From contig NC_063188.1 in the NCBI RefSeq assembly GCF_023159225.1, forward strand, positions 35,330,021 through 35,394,020: DNA of 64,000 nt, in the 5' to 3' direction. Below, one piece after another: positions 33,966 through 44,794 of the stretch; within the stretch, counting starts at the first letter, position 1; each line of letters begins with the position of its first letter. The stretch comes from Perognathus longimembris pacificus. Taxonomy: Eukaryota > Chordata > Mammalia > Rodentia > Heteromyidae. A model generated the notes under the pieces. It searched no databases. It had not been told where the DNA came from and saw nothing but the letters and a program-made list of their open reading frames with translations. The translations under genes and the position numbers were made by a program.

Positions 33966-34552
33966 TGTCGGGGCCTCCGAGGACCCCTTCTCCTCACTTC
34001 TCCGGAGGAGATGCTCAAATGTTGGGGTCTCTAGGACTCCTTCCCCCCCTATCTCCCAGGGAAATGCCTGAACCTCGATTCTATGGAAGGAGCTCCACCC
34101 TACCCCTCATACCAGCAGAAGGAGTAAGGCGTGTCCATTCTGGACAGCTCTAAGCTGAAGTGGGATGCCGAAATCCCTTCCTCGGCCCCCCATAATGTGT
34201 CAGGAACCACAGGACAAAGATAACGGGGAGACGGTTGGATGGTTGAATGAGTCTCAAAGGATTTAATTGGGAGGGGGTTTTATATAGCGGTAATGGTGGG
34301 AAAGGGAAGGACTTGGACCATTGGCTCAGCCGGGCTGCCCATCAGGTGATGTCATGAAACTTCCTTTGTGGGCTGGACAACCCTACCATGGTGGCACGCA
34401 CGTGTTCGCCCCCCAGGGGTGGGGGGCTTCTTTTCCAGTTGAGGCCAGAAGGTGGGAGGGGCTCCCTCCTACACTGTCCCAGGGTTGGGAGAAGGGCAGT
34501 GTCTCGCTGTTGGCAACCTTCCCCCACCAAGGCCAAAACTGAGTCCCCAACA
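33966..34552 (-). mobile_element. Solo LTR, class II ERV
   Basis: On the minus strand it begins 'TGTTGGGGACTCAG' and ends 'GAGGCCCCGACA' (TG...CA), 587 bp. It is flanked by the 6-bp duplication CTCACT (33960-33965 and 34553-34558). A TATA-like 'GCTATATAAAACC' lies near 34275 on the minus strand. No internal sequence is attached, so it is a recombinant solo LTR. ORFs crossing it are artefacts. Confidence 0.85.
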
Positions 34553-34682
34553 CTCACTGATCAGAAATGAGTCAGTGATGCAGTATAGTCGTAAGCATCA
34601 ATTAATCCGTAGTCATCACACAGAAAAAAATTCAGTCAATTGGTAAGATGGGAAAATTACTCATCTCAGAGATGAAAGATCA

Positions 34683-34684
<2 letters not shown>

Positions 34685-34744
<60 letters not shown>

Positions 34745-34745
34745 C
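34685..34745. repeat. (AT)n microsatellite
   Basis: About 25 TA dinucleotides ending in TATTTATATATC. Confidence 0.96.
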
Positions 34746-34870
34746 ACTCAGCCTTCTGATGACCCCTAGTAAGGTAAAGTTTCTCCAAATATATATGTAA
34801 TTGTTTATACAAAGTGGCTGAGTAGGTTGGATTACAACTATGATCCACTGGTTACCAGACTAATTTCAGT

Positions 34871-34887
34871 GTGTGTGTATGTGTGTG

Positions 34888-34940
<53 letters not shown>
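34871..34940. repeat. (TG)n microsatellite
   Basis: About 34 TG dinucleotides with two interruptions, at the tail end of a SINE. Confidence 0.96.
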
Positions 34941-34942
<2 letters not shown>

Positions 34943-35165
34943 GTCCTGAATCTTGAATTCAAGGCCTGGTCACTGTCCCTGAGCTTCTTTTGCTCAAGGC
35001 TAGCACTCTACCACTTGAGCAATAGCTCCATTTCTGTGTGTATGTGTTTTGTGATTAGTTGGAATAAGAGTCTCACAAACTTACCTATCTGTGCTGGCTT
35101 TGAACCCCAATCCTCAGATTTCAGCTTCCTGAGTTGCTAGGATTACAGACTTGCACCGCAGGACA
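34941..35165 (-). mobile_element. B1-like/Geo composite SINE
   Basis: Reverse copy from 'GGTCCTGAATCTTGAATTCA' to 'GTTGCTAGGATTACAGACTT'. Confidence 0.78.
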
Positions 35166-36093
35166 GATATATTTTGCTTCACACTTTCAGAGGTTTCAGT
35201 CCATCACTTTTGGTACTGTAGTGGCACAATACATTATGATGGGAAACACATAGTTCATTAGAGCTACTCATGATGACCAGGAAGCAAGGAGAGAGAGAAG
35301 AAAAGGTCCAATATCCCTTTAATGGCACTATCACGTGACTTAACTTCCTTTCACTAGGCCTGACTCCTAAAACAACAGAGTCAAGAATACCATCAGTTTG
35401 GGCTCGAGTTGCTGGCACATGAGATTTGGAGAACATTTAAGATCCAAACCATAGTTTTTTCAATAAGATCCTCTCACAATAATTTAAGAAATCACCTGAT
35501 AGACACATCCAGGCTGGCAAAGCATCTTTTAAAGACCATGGAATTATATATCAAAATACAGGGCTTCTTTTGAATATTGAGTGCATCCTATAGCAGCCTC
35601 ACAGAAGCCTAGGGTTTCAAACATGTTTCTAAGCATAACTTTTGTACAGGAAGTCCTCAAAATTCTTAGAGATATTGACACACTAATCTGAATGAAATAT
35701 GAATTATGCAAATTGTAGAGACATGTGGACACAAACTTTTACTTGAGTGTAGACGACAAAGCTTCAAAAATAGATCACTAATTAGGAAAAAAGAAAGAAG
35801 ATTCATAGTGCAGAAGACAAAACCATAATGGAAAGCCAAAAACCGGTTTTAAATTACAAAATAACACTTGCAGCCATATAATACCACAGTACAAATAGGG
35901 AACACAAGGGAATTAATTTCTTTTGTGTAATCCAAAGAACTAGAGAATGAAAATGATGAGTTCAGGGGTTTAAATTCCCAAACCAAGTTCTGACTAGAAC
36001 ACTATACTAAACCTATCACTACTCTGAAATCAATCATCTCTTGTAGTCGTGGAGATGAGACTTGTGGGGACAAAAACCTAAAGAATATATTGT
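35166..36093. other. No gene seen
   Basis: Unique AT-rich DNA. Confidence 0.4.
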
Positions 36094-36738
36094 GGGTTTG
36101 GGAGTGTGTCTTATCGGTAGAGTGATTGTGAAGAGTTAAAGTAAACCCCATTTTCAGGCAGCCCCCGTTTTTTGTCTGTTGAAACTATGAGTAACCCAGG
36201 CCACCAATTATCCCGGCTAGCAGGACAAGCTTATTAGGGCCCAGCCGGTCAGGATACTCCCTGCTTAACTCTAACCGCCTGGGAATGCTTAACTCTAACC
36301 GCCCTGGAATGCCTCAAGCCCTGAGCCAATCAGATTTGTACCCGTATCCTAATCTTGCTCGAACACCTGATTGCTGTAACTTGGTTTTTTGCCTTTATAA
36401 GCTCTATGAAATCTCAGCTCAGGGCCTTCCTCCTAACCTCCACTATGTCAGTGGGTAGGATGAGGCCCGATCTGCAGCTCGCCTGAATAAAGCCTTGCTT
36501 TTGCATTTTGGAACATCTGGCTCTCGGTGGTCTTCTTGGTGGTCTTCTTGCGACTTGGGCATAAAACTTGCCTAGCATGCATGAAGCCCTTGGTTTGATT
36601 CCTCAGCATCGCATATACAGAAAAAAAAAAAGCTGAAGTGGCGCTATGGCTTAAGTGGTATAGTGCTAGCCTTGGGCAAAAAGAATCCAGGGACAGTGCT
36701 CAGGTCCTGAGTTCAAGCCCCAGGACTGGGGGTAAAAA
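36094..36738 (+). mobile_element. IDL-Geo SINE interrupted by a solo LTR
   Basis: The left end (36094-36128) begins 'GGGTTTGGGAGTGTGTCTTA' and breaks at the word ATTG. The SINE resumes at 36567 with CTTGCCTAGCATGCATGAAG and continues through the Geo monomer to an A-tail at 36735. Confidence 0.85.
36129..36566 (+). mobile_element. Solo LTR, class I (gammaretrovirus-like)
   Basis: 438 bp from 'TGAAGAGTTAAAGT' to 'GACTTGGGCATAAAA', with CCAAT motif ('GAGCCAATCAG'), TATA-like 'TTTATAAG' (36394-36401) and AATAAA (36486-36491). The 4-bp target duplication is ATTG/CTTG (one mismatch, the CTTG form matching the SINE consensus). Its relative at 38238 shows the expected end ...CATAACA, so the last bases here have mutated. 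Confidence 0.85.
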
Positions 36739-37349
36739 AATATATTGTAGAGGATAGAAAAACAATACAAATTTATTTCCCAGTAATTGTCTTTCATTAA
36801 AATTACAATACTGATAAGGAAGAAACTGAGCAATGGAAATTTACATAGGGGAATGGGAAAAGATCCTCACAAACATTGAGCTACTACTACATTCTATCTA
36901 CCTACTTTTGCTACTAATTGTAGACTTTATATTCACATCTGAGGAAATCAATCTTTCCTAGCAGTAAAAGAAGTAAACTAGAATGATCTTCCATTAGGCA
37001 GTTGACTTACAGGATTCCTGACCCTATTCAGGGAACACTCAGACTATGCATTATTGTTTTGACCTCCCCCCCCCACCAAAAAAAAATACTGCTCCCAGGG
37101 GTTAAAGTAGTAATGTGGCTCATGAAGAGGTATGATACACATCAAAATAATCACATGATTTTTACAAATTTTTATTAATGGGAAATTGAGGATTTTGTGA
37201 TAATAGAGCTTCAGTCTAGATTGGAACAATATTCGTCTTACCAAGATGAGACTCCATATTAAATGTTACTTTGAGTAAATGGAGTGATGTCACTTTTCAT
37301 GGTTGCTTGACTGAAACCCAGATCCAAAGATATTCTCTACTAAATGAAG
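36739..37349. other. No gene seen
   Basis: Unique AT-rich DNA. Confidence 0.4.
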
Positions 37350-37602
37350 ATACCAAAACTTTCTGGGGACTGTTGGCTTATTCCTACAATACTAGCTCGT
37401 CAGTGGGCTGAAATCTGGGGATCACAATTTGAAGCCTGTCTGAGCAGAAAAGATTTTGAAACTCATCCCCAATTTATCAGCAAAAAGCCAAAAGTGGAGG
37501 TGTGGCTCAATTTGTTGAGCTTCATACAGACCAGAGCAAAAAAGCCAACAAATAATGTGATGCCCTGAGTTCAAGCCCCAAGAGCAGCACACAGAAAAGA
37601 AC
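37350..37602 (+). mobile_element. B1-like/Geo composite SINE
   Basis: 'GGGGACTGTTGGCTTATTCC', 'CAGCAAAAAGCCAAAAGTGG' and 'GAGTTCAAGCCCCAAGAGCA' in forward order. Confidence 0.72.
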
Positions 37603-38233
37603 ACTGGACATGAAACAGTTGAAAATGATAGTGTGGATTTATTAGATAACACTTTCTCCTACACAACTGTGATCTTCAGATAATTCTAGAGGACATTCTG
37701 TTTACTAAAGTTGTCAGAAACTCATTTGTCAAAGGAGCCCCAACATCTCTGAAGTATTCTGTAGGGCATATGAGAATAGATCATAATATTGCAACCACAT
37801 ATTCCTTCTTTTGACATGGTAGGTAAGCTTATTCTTCCAAAAACATCCAAAATGCAAACCCAACAAACAAGAAATCAAGGTAGATGTAGTTATCTTACTA
37901 GATTCAGAGCTTAAGCAGTAGTATTATCTGACTCAGTTATCTTTGGCATTGATAAGATGAGCATGATGTCTGTAAATGTACCAAAATAGATTGGTAACCT
38001 ACTAGAGTGAATTGTAGTCTTGAATTACTACATACACGAGTCACTTCCCAGGTCCAAGGACTCATGAAATCAGAGGAGGCTAAACTATTTGAAAAAGGAC
38101 TCTGCTAACCAGACAAAATGAGTATTTTGAATCTTCAGGTTAGACTTCTCTTAGGCGAACTGCATCTGTTTCTTAGGTCTACTGGTAAATTTACCATGTA
38201 CCAGGAAATTGAGGAATTACTAAACATTGACTA
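37603..38233. other. No gene seen
   Basis: Unique DNA. Confidence 0.4.
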
Positions 38234-38237
38234 TGAA

Positions 38238-38712
38238 TGAAGAGCCAGACTTTGAAGTCAGGCCCCACTTTACCACGCGAACCCCACTTTACCACACGAA
38301 CCTGAGATAAGCACGCCCTGTGAGCAAACTAAACCCAGGACAAGCTTATTAGGGCCCAGCGGTTGAGAAGTCTAACCGCTGGGAATGCTTAACTCTAACT
38401 GCCCCCAGAATGCCTTGAGCCCTGAGCCAATCAGATTTGTACCTGTGTCCTAATCTTGCTTGTTTGAACACCTGATTGCTGTAACTTTGTTTTTTGTTTT
38501 GCTTGAACACCTGATGGCTGTAACTTTGTTTTTTGCCTTTATAAGCCCTGTGCAATTGCAGCTCGGGGCTTCCTCCTAACCTCCGCTGTGTCGGTGGGTA
38601 GGACGAGGCCCGAGTTGCAGCCCGCCTGAATAAAGCCTTGCCTTGCTTTTGCATTTCGGATGTCTGAGTCTTGGTGGCCTTTTTGGTGGTCGTTTCGCGA
38701 CTTGGCATAACA
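38238..38712 (+). mobile_element. Solo LTR, same class I family
   Basis: 475 bp from 'TGAAGAGCCAGACTTTG' to 'GACTTGGCATAACA', with a perfect 4-bp target duplication TGAA (38234-38237 and 38713-38716). CCAAT motif, TATA-like 'TTTATAAG' (38538-38545) and AATAAA (38629-38634) are kept. A roughly 40-base U3 segment ('GAACACCTGATTGCTGTAAC' type) is tandemly duplicated near 38457-38537, absent from the copy at 36129. Confidence 0.88.
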
Positions 38713-38999
38713 TGAAGAATCTTAGTTCCTGGAGAAGCAAAATGTCATTGTGGAGTACTGTTTCCCTACTATCATCTCTACTATTGAATATATAAATAGA
38801 CAAAACACAATAAAAAACGTGCCTTAGAATATAAGCTCTGATGATAGTAACTTCTATGAATGTGTAAGCCTCAAGCTGTATTATATTCTGGGAGGGAATT
38901 TCAGAGTCTTGGGCTTTCACTTGACCCCACATAATTTTAATAAGCTGAGACATTTTCCCTCCAGGTTTGCAACATTTAAACATTTCCTTGAAGATGCCA

Positions 39000-39200
39000 A
39001 AGCACTTTTCTGAACCTTCATGGTCAAGGCTAGCACTACCACTTGAACCACAGCTCTACTTCCGGCTTTATGGTGGTTAATTGGAGACAAGAAGGTCATA
39101 ACCTTTCCTGCCTGGGTTGGGTTCAGACCTCCATCTTCTGTTCTCAGGTTCTCTAAGTAGCTAGGATTACAAGCATAAGCAATCCCACCCAGTTTAAGTT
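39000..39200 (-). mobile_element. B1-like/Geo composite SINE
   Basis: Reverse copy: 'TGGTCAAGGCTAGCACTACC' to 'GTAGCTAGGATTACAAGCAT'. Confidence 0.7.
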
Positions 39201-40430
39201 TTGTATTTTAAACTTCATATGTATAGTATATAAGTGTATCTGTCCATCAGGACTTCCTCCCCCCAAATGCTTGGCCCTTTTTAGATCCTTTCCTATTGGC
39301 ACCTAAATTCCTGGCATATTCCCTTAGCATCTCATTACCTGCTGGCCCATTCCTTTACCTTCCTTTATCTGGCCCTCCTTTCTTGACCCTCTCTCCATCT
39401 GCTCACTCTATTCCAGGCCCTTCCACTGAATGATCACTCCTCTCCTGGTCCATTCATTCATGGCCCCTCCCTCCACTTTCCACACCCATCCTGGCCCCTC
39501 CCTTCTTGGACCTTCCCCTTTTGGTCACTTCATTCTAGGCCCCTCCCTGAACAGTCACTCCTATCCTTGTCTCGCCAATCCTGGCCCCTCCCTTCACCTT
39601 CCATTTCCCCTCCTGCTCCTCCCATTCTGGCCCTTCCTTTTACCTTCCATTTCCCCTCCCCACCTCGCTTCCCTGACCACTCCCTCTTGGTCTCTTTATT
39701 CCTGTACCCTCTTCTATCTTTTCATTATCCTCCTGGCCACCTCCCTTTTTGGCCCTCTTCTTCTGGCCACTCTATTGCAATCCCTTCCCTCAACTGTGCA
39801 TCACCTCCAGGGTCTGCCTTCTAGCCCCTCCTCTCCTGGCACCTCCCCTTCCTGCAGCACTTTTCCTAGCCTCTTCCCATGAAGATCACTGCGTTCCCGG
39901 CACCTCTTTTCCTAGAATCCCCTTCTTGGTCTCTTCATTCCTGGCTCCTCCTTGGCCCCTCCTCTTCTAGCTATTTCATTCTAGGATACTCCCCTCAATG
40001 ATAATTTCACACTTGGCCCCTCCATCCTAGCCCCTCCTCTTATCTTCACTCCATTCCAGGCCCCTCCCCTCAAGAATCACTCCTCTCTGCCTCTTCCATT
40101 CCAGGCCCCTCCCCTCCTGGTCCCTCCCCTTTTGGACCCTCCCCTCAATGGTCGTTCCTCTCTGGCTACTACCTTCTTGGCCCCACCCATTCTGGTCCCT
40201 CTATTCCAGGCCCCACCCTTCCTGGTCCCTCCCTTCTTGGCTCCTGCCCTCTCGGTCTCTCCCCTACTGATCCCTCCATTTCAGGCCCCTCCCCTCCTGG
40301 TCCTTCTCTTCTTTGGCCCTCCCCTCAACTGTCACTCCTCTCTGGCTCCTCCGTTCTTGGCCCCTCCCCTTCTGGGCCCTCCATTCTTGGTCTTGGTCCC
40401 TCCCCTCCTGGTTCTTTCTTTTTTTAATTT

Positions 40431-40630
40431 TTATTTTTTTACCAGTCATGGGCCTGGAACTCAGGGCCTGAGCACTGTCCCTGGCTTCCTTTTTGCTCAA
40501 GGCTAGCACCCTGCCACTTGAGCCACAGCTCCACTTCCGGCCATTTTCTATATATGTGGTGTTGGGGAATTGAACCCAGGACTTCACTTCATGTATGCGA
40601 GGCAAGTTCTCATGCCACTAGGCCATTGGC
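40431..40630 (-). mobile_element. IDL-Geo SINE inside minisatellite (copy 1)
   Basis: From 'ACCAGTCATGGGCCTGGAAC' to 'ATGCCACTAGGCC'. The final left-monomer bases and the usual AAAATCCATT junction are missing, so this copy is trimmed. Confidence 0.85.
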
Positions 40631-40830
40631 CCCTCTCCTCCTGGTCCCTCCCTTCTTGGACTCTGCCCACAACTGTCACTCCTCTCTGGCTCCTCCGTTC
40701 TTGGCCTCTTCCCTCCTGGTCCTTCCATTCTAGGTCCAGCACATCCTGGTCCCTCCATTCCAGGCTCCTCCCCTCCTGGTCCCTCCCCTCAACGGTCACT
40801 CCTTTTTAGTTCCTCTTCATGGCCCCTCCC

Positions 40831-41330
40831 NNNNNNNNNNNNNNNNNNNNNNNNNNNNNNNNNNNNNNNNNNNNNNNNNNNNNNNNNNNNNNNNNNNNNN
40901 NNNNNNNNNNNNNNNNNNNNNNNNNNNNNNNNNNNNNNNNNNNNNNNNNNNNNNNNNNNNNNNNNNNNNNNNNNNNNNNNNNNNNNNNNNNNNNNNNNNN
41001 NNNNNNNNNNNNNNNNNNNNNNNNNNNNNNNNNNNNNNNNNNNNNNNNNNNNNNNNNNNNNNNNNNNNNNNNNNNNNNNNNNNNNNNNNNNNNNNNNNNN
41101 NNNNNNNNNNNNNNNNNNNNNNNNNNNNNNNNNNNNNNNNNNNNNNNNNNNNNNNNNNNNNNNNNNNNNNNNNNNNNNNNNNNNNNNNNNNNNNNNNNNN
41201 NNNNNNNNNNNNNNNNNNNNNNNNNNNNNNNNNNNNNNNNNNNNNNNNNNNNNNNNNNNNNNNNNNNNNNNNNNNNNNNNNNNNNNNNNNNNNNNNNNNN
41301 NNNNNNNNNNNNNNNNNNNNNNNNNNNNNN
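40831..41330. other. Assembly gap (500 N) inside the minisatellite
   Basis: Exactly 500 N, which is expected where a long tandem array defeats assembly. Confidence 0.99.
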
Positions 41331-41544
41331 ATCCTTGTCCCTTCATTCCAGGCTCCTCCCCTCCTGGTCTCTCCCTTCTTGTCACGTCCCCTCAACAGGT
41401 CATTCCTTTTTAGTTCCTCTTCTTGACCCCTCCCATCCTGGTCCTCTGCTCCTGATCCCTCCCTTCTTGGCCCCTCCCCTCAATGGTCCCTCCTTTCTAG
41501 CTCCTCTTCTTAGTCCCTCGCCTCCTGGTCCTTCTTTTATTTTT

Positions 41545-41748
41545 TTAAAATTTTACTTTATTTTATTTATTTATTTTTTTTGCCTTGAACTCACACTGTC
41601 CCTGGTTTCCTTTTTTGATCAAGGCTAGCACTCTGCCACTTGAGCCACAGCACCACTTCTGGCTGTTTTCTATATATGTGGTGCTGGGGAATTGAACCCA
41701 GGGCTTCATGTATGCGAAGCAAGTTCTCTTGCCGTATTCCCAGCCCCC
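41545..41748 (-). mobile_element. IDL-Geo SINE inside minisatellite (copy 2)
   Basis: T-rich tail (41545-41580), shortened Geo monomer, then 'GTGGTGCTGGGGAATTGAAC' and 'GCCGTATTCCCAGCCCCC', followed by the shared junction 'TGAAAATCCATTCTTGG'. Confidence 0.85.
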
Positions 41749-42286
41749 TGAAAATCCATTCTTGGCCCCTCCCTTCCTGGTCCCTCCCTTCTTGGCCCCT
41801 CCCCTCAACTGTCACTCCACTCTGGCTCCTCCGTTCTTGGCCCCTCCCCTTCTGGGCCCTCCATTCTTGGCCCCTCCCCTTCTCATCCCTCCATTCGATG
41901 CCCCTCCCCTTCTGCTCCCTCCCCTTTTGGCCCCTCCCCTCCTGGTTCTTCCCTTCTTAGCCCCTTCCTTCAATGGTCACTCCTTTCAAGCTCCTCTTCT
42001 TGGCCCTTCCCCTCCTGGTCCCTCCATTCCAGGCCCCTCCCCTTGTGGTCCCTCCCTTCATGGCCCCTCCCCCCAGTGGTTACTCCTCTCTGGCTCCTCC
42101 GTTCTTGGCCCCTTCCCTCTGGTCCCTCATTCTTGGCCCCTCCCCTCAATGGTCACTCCTCTCTGGTTCCTCCATTTCAGGTGCCTCCCCTCACAGTCCC
42201 TCCTTTCCTTAGCCCCTTCCCTCAACAGTTACTCCTTTCTAGCTCCTTTTTAGCTCTTCTTCTTGGCCCCTCCCCTCCTGGTCCTT

Positions 42287-42527
42287 TCTTTTTTTTAATT
42301 TTTAATTTAATTTAATTTTTTTGCCTGTCATGGGCCTGGAACTCAGGGCCTGAGCTCTGTCCCTGGCTTCCTTTTTGCTCAAGGCTAGCACCCTGCCACT
42401 TGAGCCACAGCGCCCTTTCCGGGCGTTTTCTATATATATTTGCGAGGCAAATTCTCATGAATTGAACCCAGGGCTTTATGTTTGCGAGGCAAATTCTCAT
42501 GCCACTAGGCCATATTCCCAGCCCCCT
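42287..42527 (-). mobile_element. IDL-Geo SINE inside minisatellite (copy 3)
   Basis: T-rich tail, Geo monomer, then a scrambled left monomer in which 'GCGAGGCAAATTCTCATG' appears twice (about 42441 and 42484). The junction 'TTAAAATCCATTCTTGG' follows. Confidence 0.83.
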
Positions 42528-42729
42528 TAAAATCCATTCTTGGCCCCTCTCCTCCTGGTCCTCCCTCCCTTCTAAGTCCAGGTCCTCCTGGTCTCTTTAT
42601 TCCAGGCCCCTCCCCCTCCTGGTCCCTCCCTTCTTGGCCCTTCCCCTCAATGGTCACTCCTTTCTAGCTCCTCTTCTTGGCCCCTCCCATCCAGGTCCCT
42701 TGATTCCAGGCTCCTCCCCTTCTGGTCCT

Positions 42730-42765
42730 TCTTTTCTTTTTTTTAATTTTAATTTTTTTTTGTCA
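42730..42765 (-). mobile_element. SINE tail remnant inside minisatellite
   Basis: Only the T-rich tail survives ('TTTTTTTTAATTTTAATTTT') between 'CTTCTGGTCCTTC' and 'GTCACTCCTCTCTGG'. This is the position of a SINE whose body has been deleted. Confidence 0.65.
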
Positions 42766-43527
42766 CTCCTCTCTGGCTTCTCCATTCTTGGCCCCTCTCC
42801 TCCTGGTCCCTCCCTTCTAGGTCCCACTCATCCTGGTCCCTCCATTTCAGGCTCCTCCCCTCCTAGCCCCTCCCCTCAATGGTGACTCCTTTTTAGTTCC
42901 TCTTCATGGCCCCTCCCATCCTGGTCCCTCCATTCCAGGCCCCTCCCTCCTGGTCCCTCCCTTCTAGGTCCAGCTCCTCCTGGTCCCTTCATTCCAGGCT
43001 CCTCCCCTCCTGGTCCCTCCCTTCTAGGTCCAGCTCCTCTCTGGTCCCTCTATTACAGGTCACTCCTCTCCCGGTCCCTTCTTTCTTAGCCCCTTCTCTC
43101 AATGGCCACTCCTTTCCAGCTCTTCTTCTTGACCCCTCCCTTCCTGGTCCCTCCATTCTTGGCCTCTCCTCTCCTGGTCCCTTCCCCTCAACAGTCACTC
43201 CTTTTTAGTTCCTCTTCATGGCCTCTCCACCCTAGTCCCTCCCTTCTAGGTCCTGCTCCTCCTGGTCCCTTCATTCCTGGCCCCTCCCCACTTGGTCCTT
43301 CCCTTCTTGGCCCCTCCCCTCAACGGTCACTCCTCTCTGGCTCCTCTATTCTTGGCCCCTCCCCTTCTTCTTATCCCTCCATTTCAGGCCCCTCCCTCCT
43401 GGTCCCTCTGTTCCTGATCCCTCCCTTCTTGGCCCCTCCCCTTGACGGTCATTCCTTTCTAGCTCCTCTTCTTAGCCCCTCCCATCCTGGTTCCTCCATT
43501 CAAGGCCCCTACCCTCCTGGTTCTTCT

Positions 43528-43757
43528 TTTCTTTTTTTTTTAATTTTACTTTATTTTATTTATTTATTTTTTTTGCCAGTCATGGGCCTTGAACTCACAC
43601 TGTCCCTGGCTTCCTTTTTTGCTCTAGGCTGGCACCCTGCCACTTGAGCCACAGCGCCTCTGGCCGTTTTCTATATACGTGGTGCTGGGGAATTGAACCC
43701 AGGGCTTCATGTATGCGAGGCAAGTTCTCTTGCCACTAGGCCATATTCCCAGCCCTG
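43528..43757 (-). mobile_element. IDL-Geo SINE inside minisatellite (copy 4)
   Basis: Same tail, including 'TTTTACTTTATTTTATTTAT' as in copy 2, complete monomers, then junction 'GTGAAAATCCATTCTTGG'. The shared tail with copy 2 argues for one insertion later duplicated. Confidence 0.87.
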
Positions 43758-44794
43758 TGAAAATCCATTCTTGGCCCCTCCCTTCCTGGTTTTTCCCTTC
43801 TTGGCCCCTCCCTCAACTGTCACTCCACTCTGGCTCCTCTGTTCTTGGCCCCTCCCCTTCTGGTCCCTCCCTTCTTGGCCCCTCCCCTCCTGGTTCTTCC
43901 TTTCTTAGCTGCTTCCCTCAATGGTCACTCCTTTCTAGCTCCTCTTTATGGTCCCTACCCTCCTGGTCGCTCCATTCCAGGCCTCTCCCCTCCTGATCCC
44001 TCCCTTCATGGCCCCTCCCATCAATGGTCACTCCTTTCTGGCTCCTCTGTCCTTGGCCTCTCCCGTTGTGGTCCCTCCTTTCTTGGCCCCTCACCTCAAC
44101 AGTCACTCCACTCTGGCTCCTCCGTTCTTGGCCCCTTCCCTTCTGGGCCCTCCATTCTTAGCCCTCCACTTCTCATCCCTCCATTCCAGGCCCCTTCCCT
44201 CCTGGTCCCTCCCTCCATGGCCCCTCCCCTCAATGTTCACTCCGCTCTGGTTCCTCTGTCCTTGGCCTCTCCCATTGTGGTCCCTCCCTTCTTGGCCCCT
44301 CCCTTCTTGACCCCTCCCCTCAATCGTCACTGCTCTCTGGTCCCTCCATTCCATGCCCCTCCCCTCCTGGTCCCTCCCTTCGTGGCCCCTCCCCCCAATG
44401 GTCCCCTCCCTTCTTGGCCCCTCCCTTCTTGGCCCCTCCCCTCAGTGGTCACTCCTCTCTTGTCCCTCCATTCCAGGCCCCTCCCCCCTAACGGTCCCCT
44501 CCCTTCTTGGCCCCTCCCCTCAATGGTCACTCCTCTCTGGTCCCTCCATTACAGGTTCCTCCCCTCCCAATCCCTCCTTTCTTAGCCCCTTCCCTCAATG
44601 GTCACTCCTTTCTAGCTCTTCTTCTTGACCCCTCCATTCCAGGCCCCTCCCCTCATGGTCCCTCTCTTCTTGGCCCCTCCTCTCAACGGTCACTTTTCTC
44701 TGGGTACTCCATTCTTGGCCCCTCCCCTCCTGGTCCCTCACTTCTTGGCCTCTCCCATCCAACTCTTTTGTCGCCTCTTCCAGTTTTTATAGAG

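Larger units (their letters stand above)
39245..44775. repeat. 5.5-kb pyrimidine-rich minisatellite with embedded SINE copies
   Basis: Repeated words 'CTTGGCCCCTCCC', 'CTCCTGGTCCCTCC', 'CCTCAATGGTCACTCC' and 'CATTCCAGGCCCCTCC' alternate as roughly 20-30-base submonomers for more than 5 kb, with a strong C+T bias on the plus strand. The left end (39245-40080) is more diverged and the middle and right more regular. Reverse IDL-Geo SINE copies recur inside it with the same junctions ('AAAATCCATTCTTGGCCCCT' on one side, 'CTCCTGGTCCTT' plus a T-run on the other), so SINE and flanks were multiplied together. All long Pro/Leu/Ser ORFs here are artefacts. A 500-N gap lies inside, so the true length is unknown. 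Confidence 0.93.

Noticed and set aside
36129..38712. A single provirus bounded by the two class I LTRs
   Set aside because: Each LTR has its own 4-bp duplication, and the first is embedded in a SINE that continues on its other side; the DNA between has no proviral signal.
39245..44775. CRISPR-like array (regular repeats with spacers)
   Set aside because: Eukaryotic minisatellite with diverged, directly abutting submonomers; no constant repeat with unique spacers and no cas genes.
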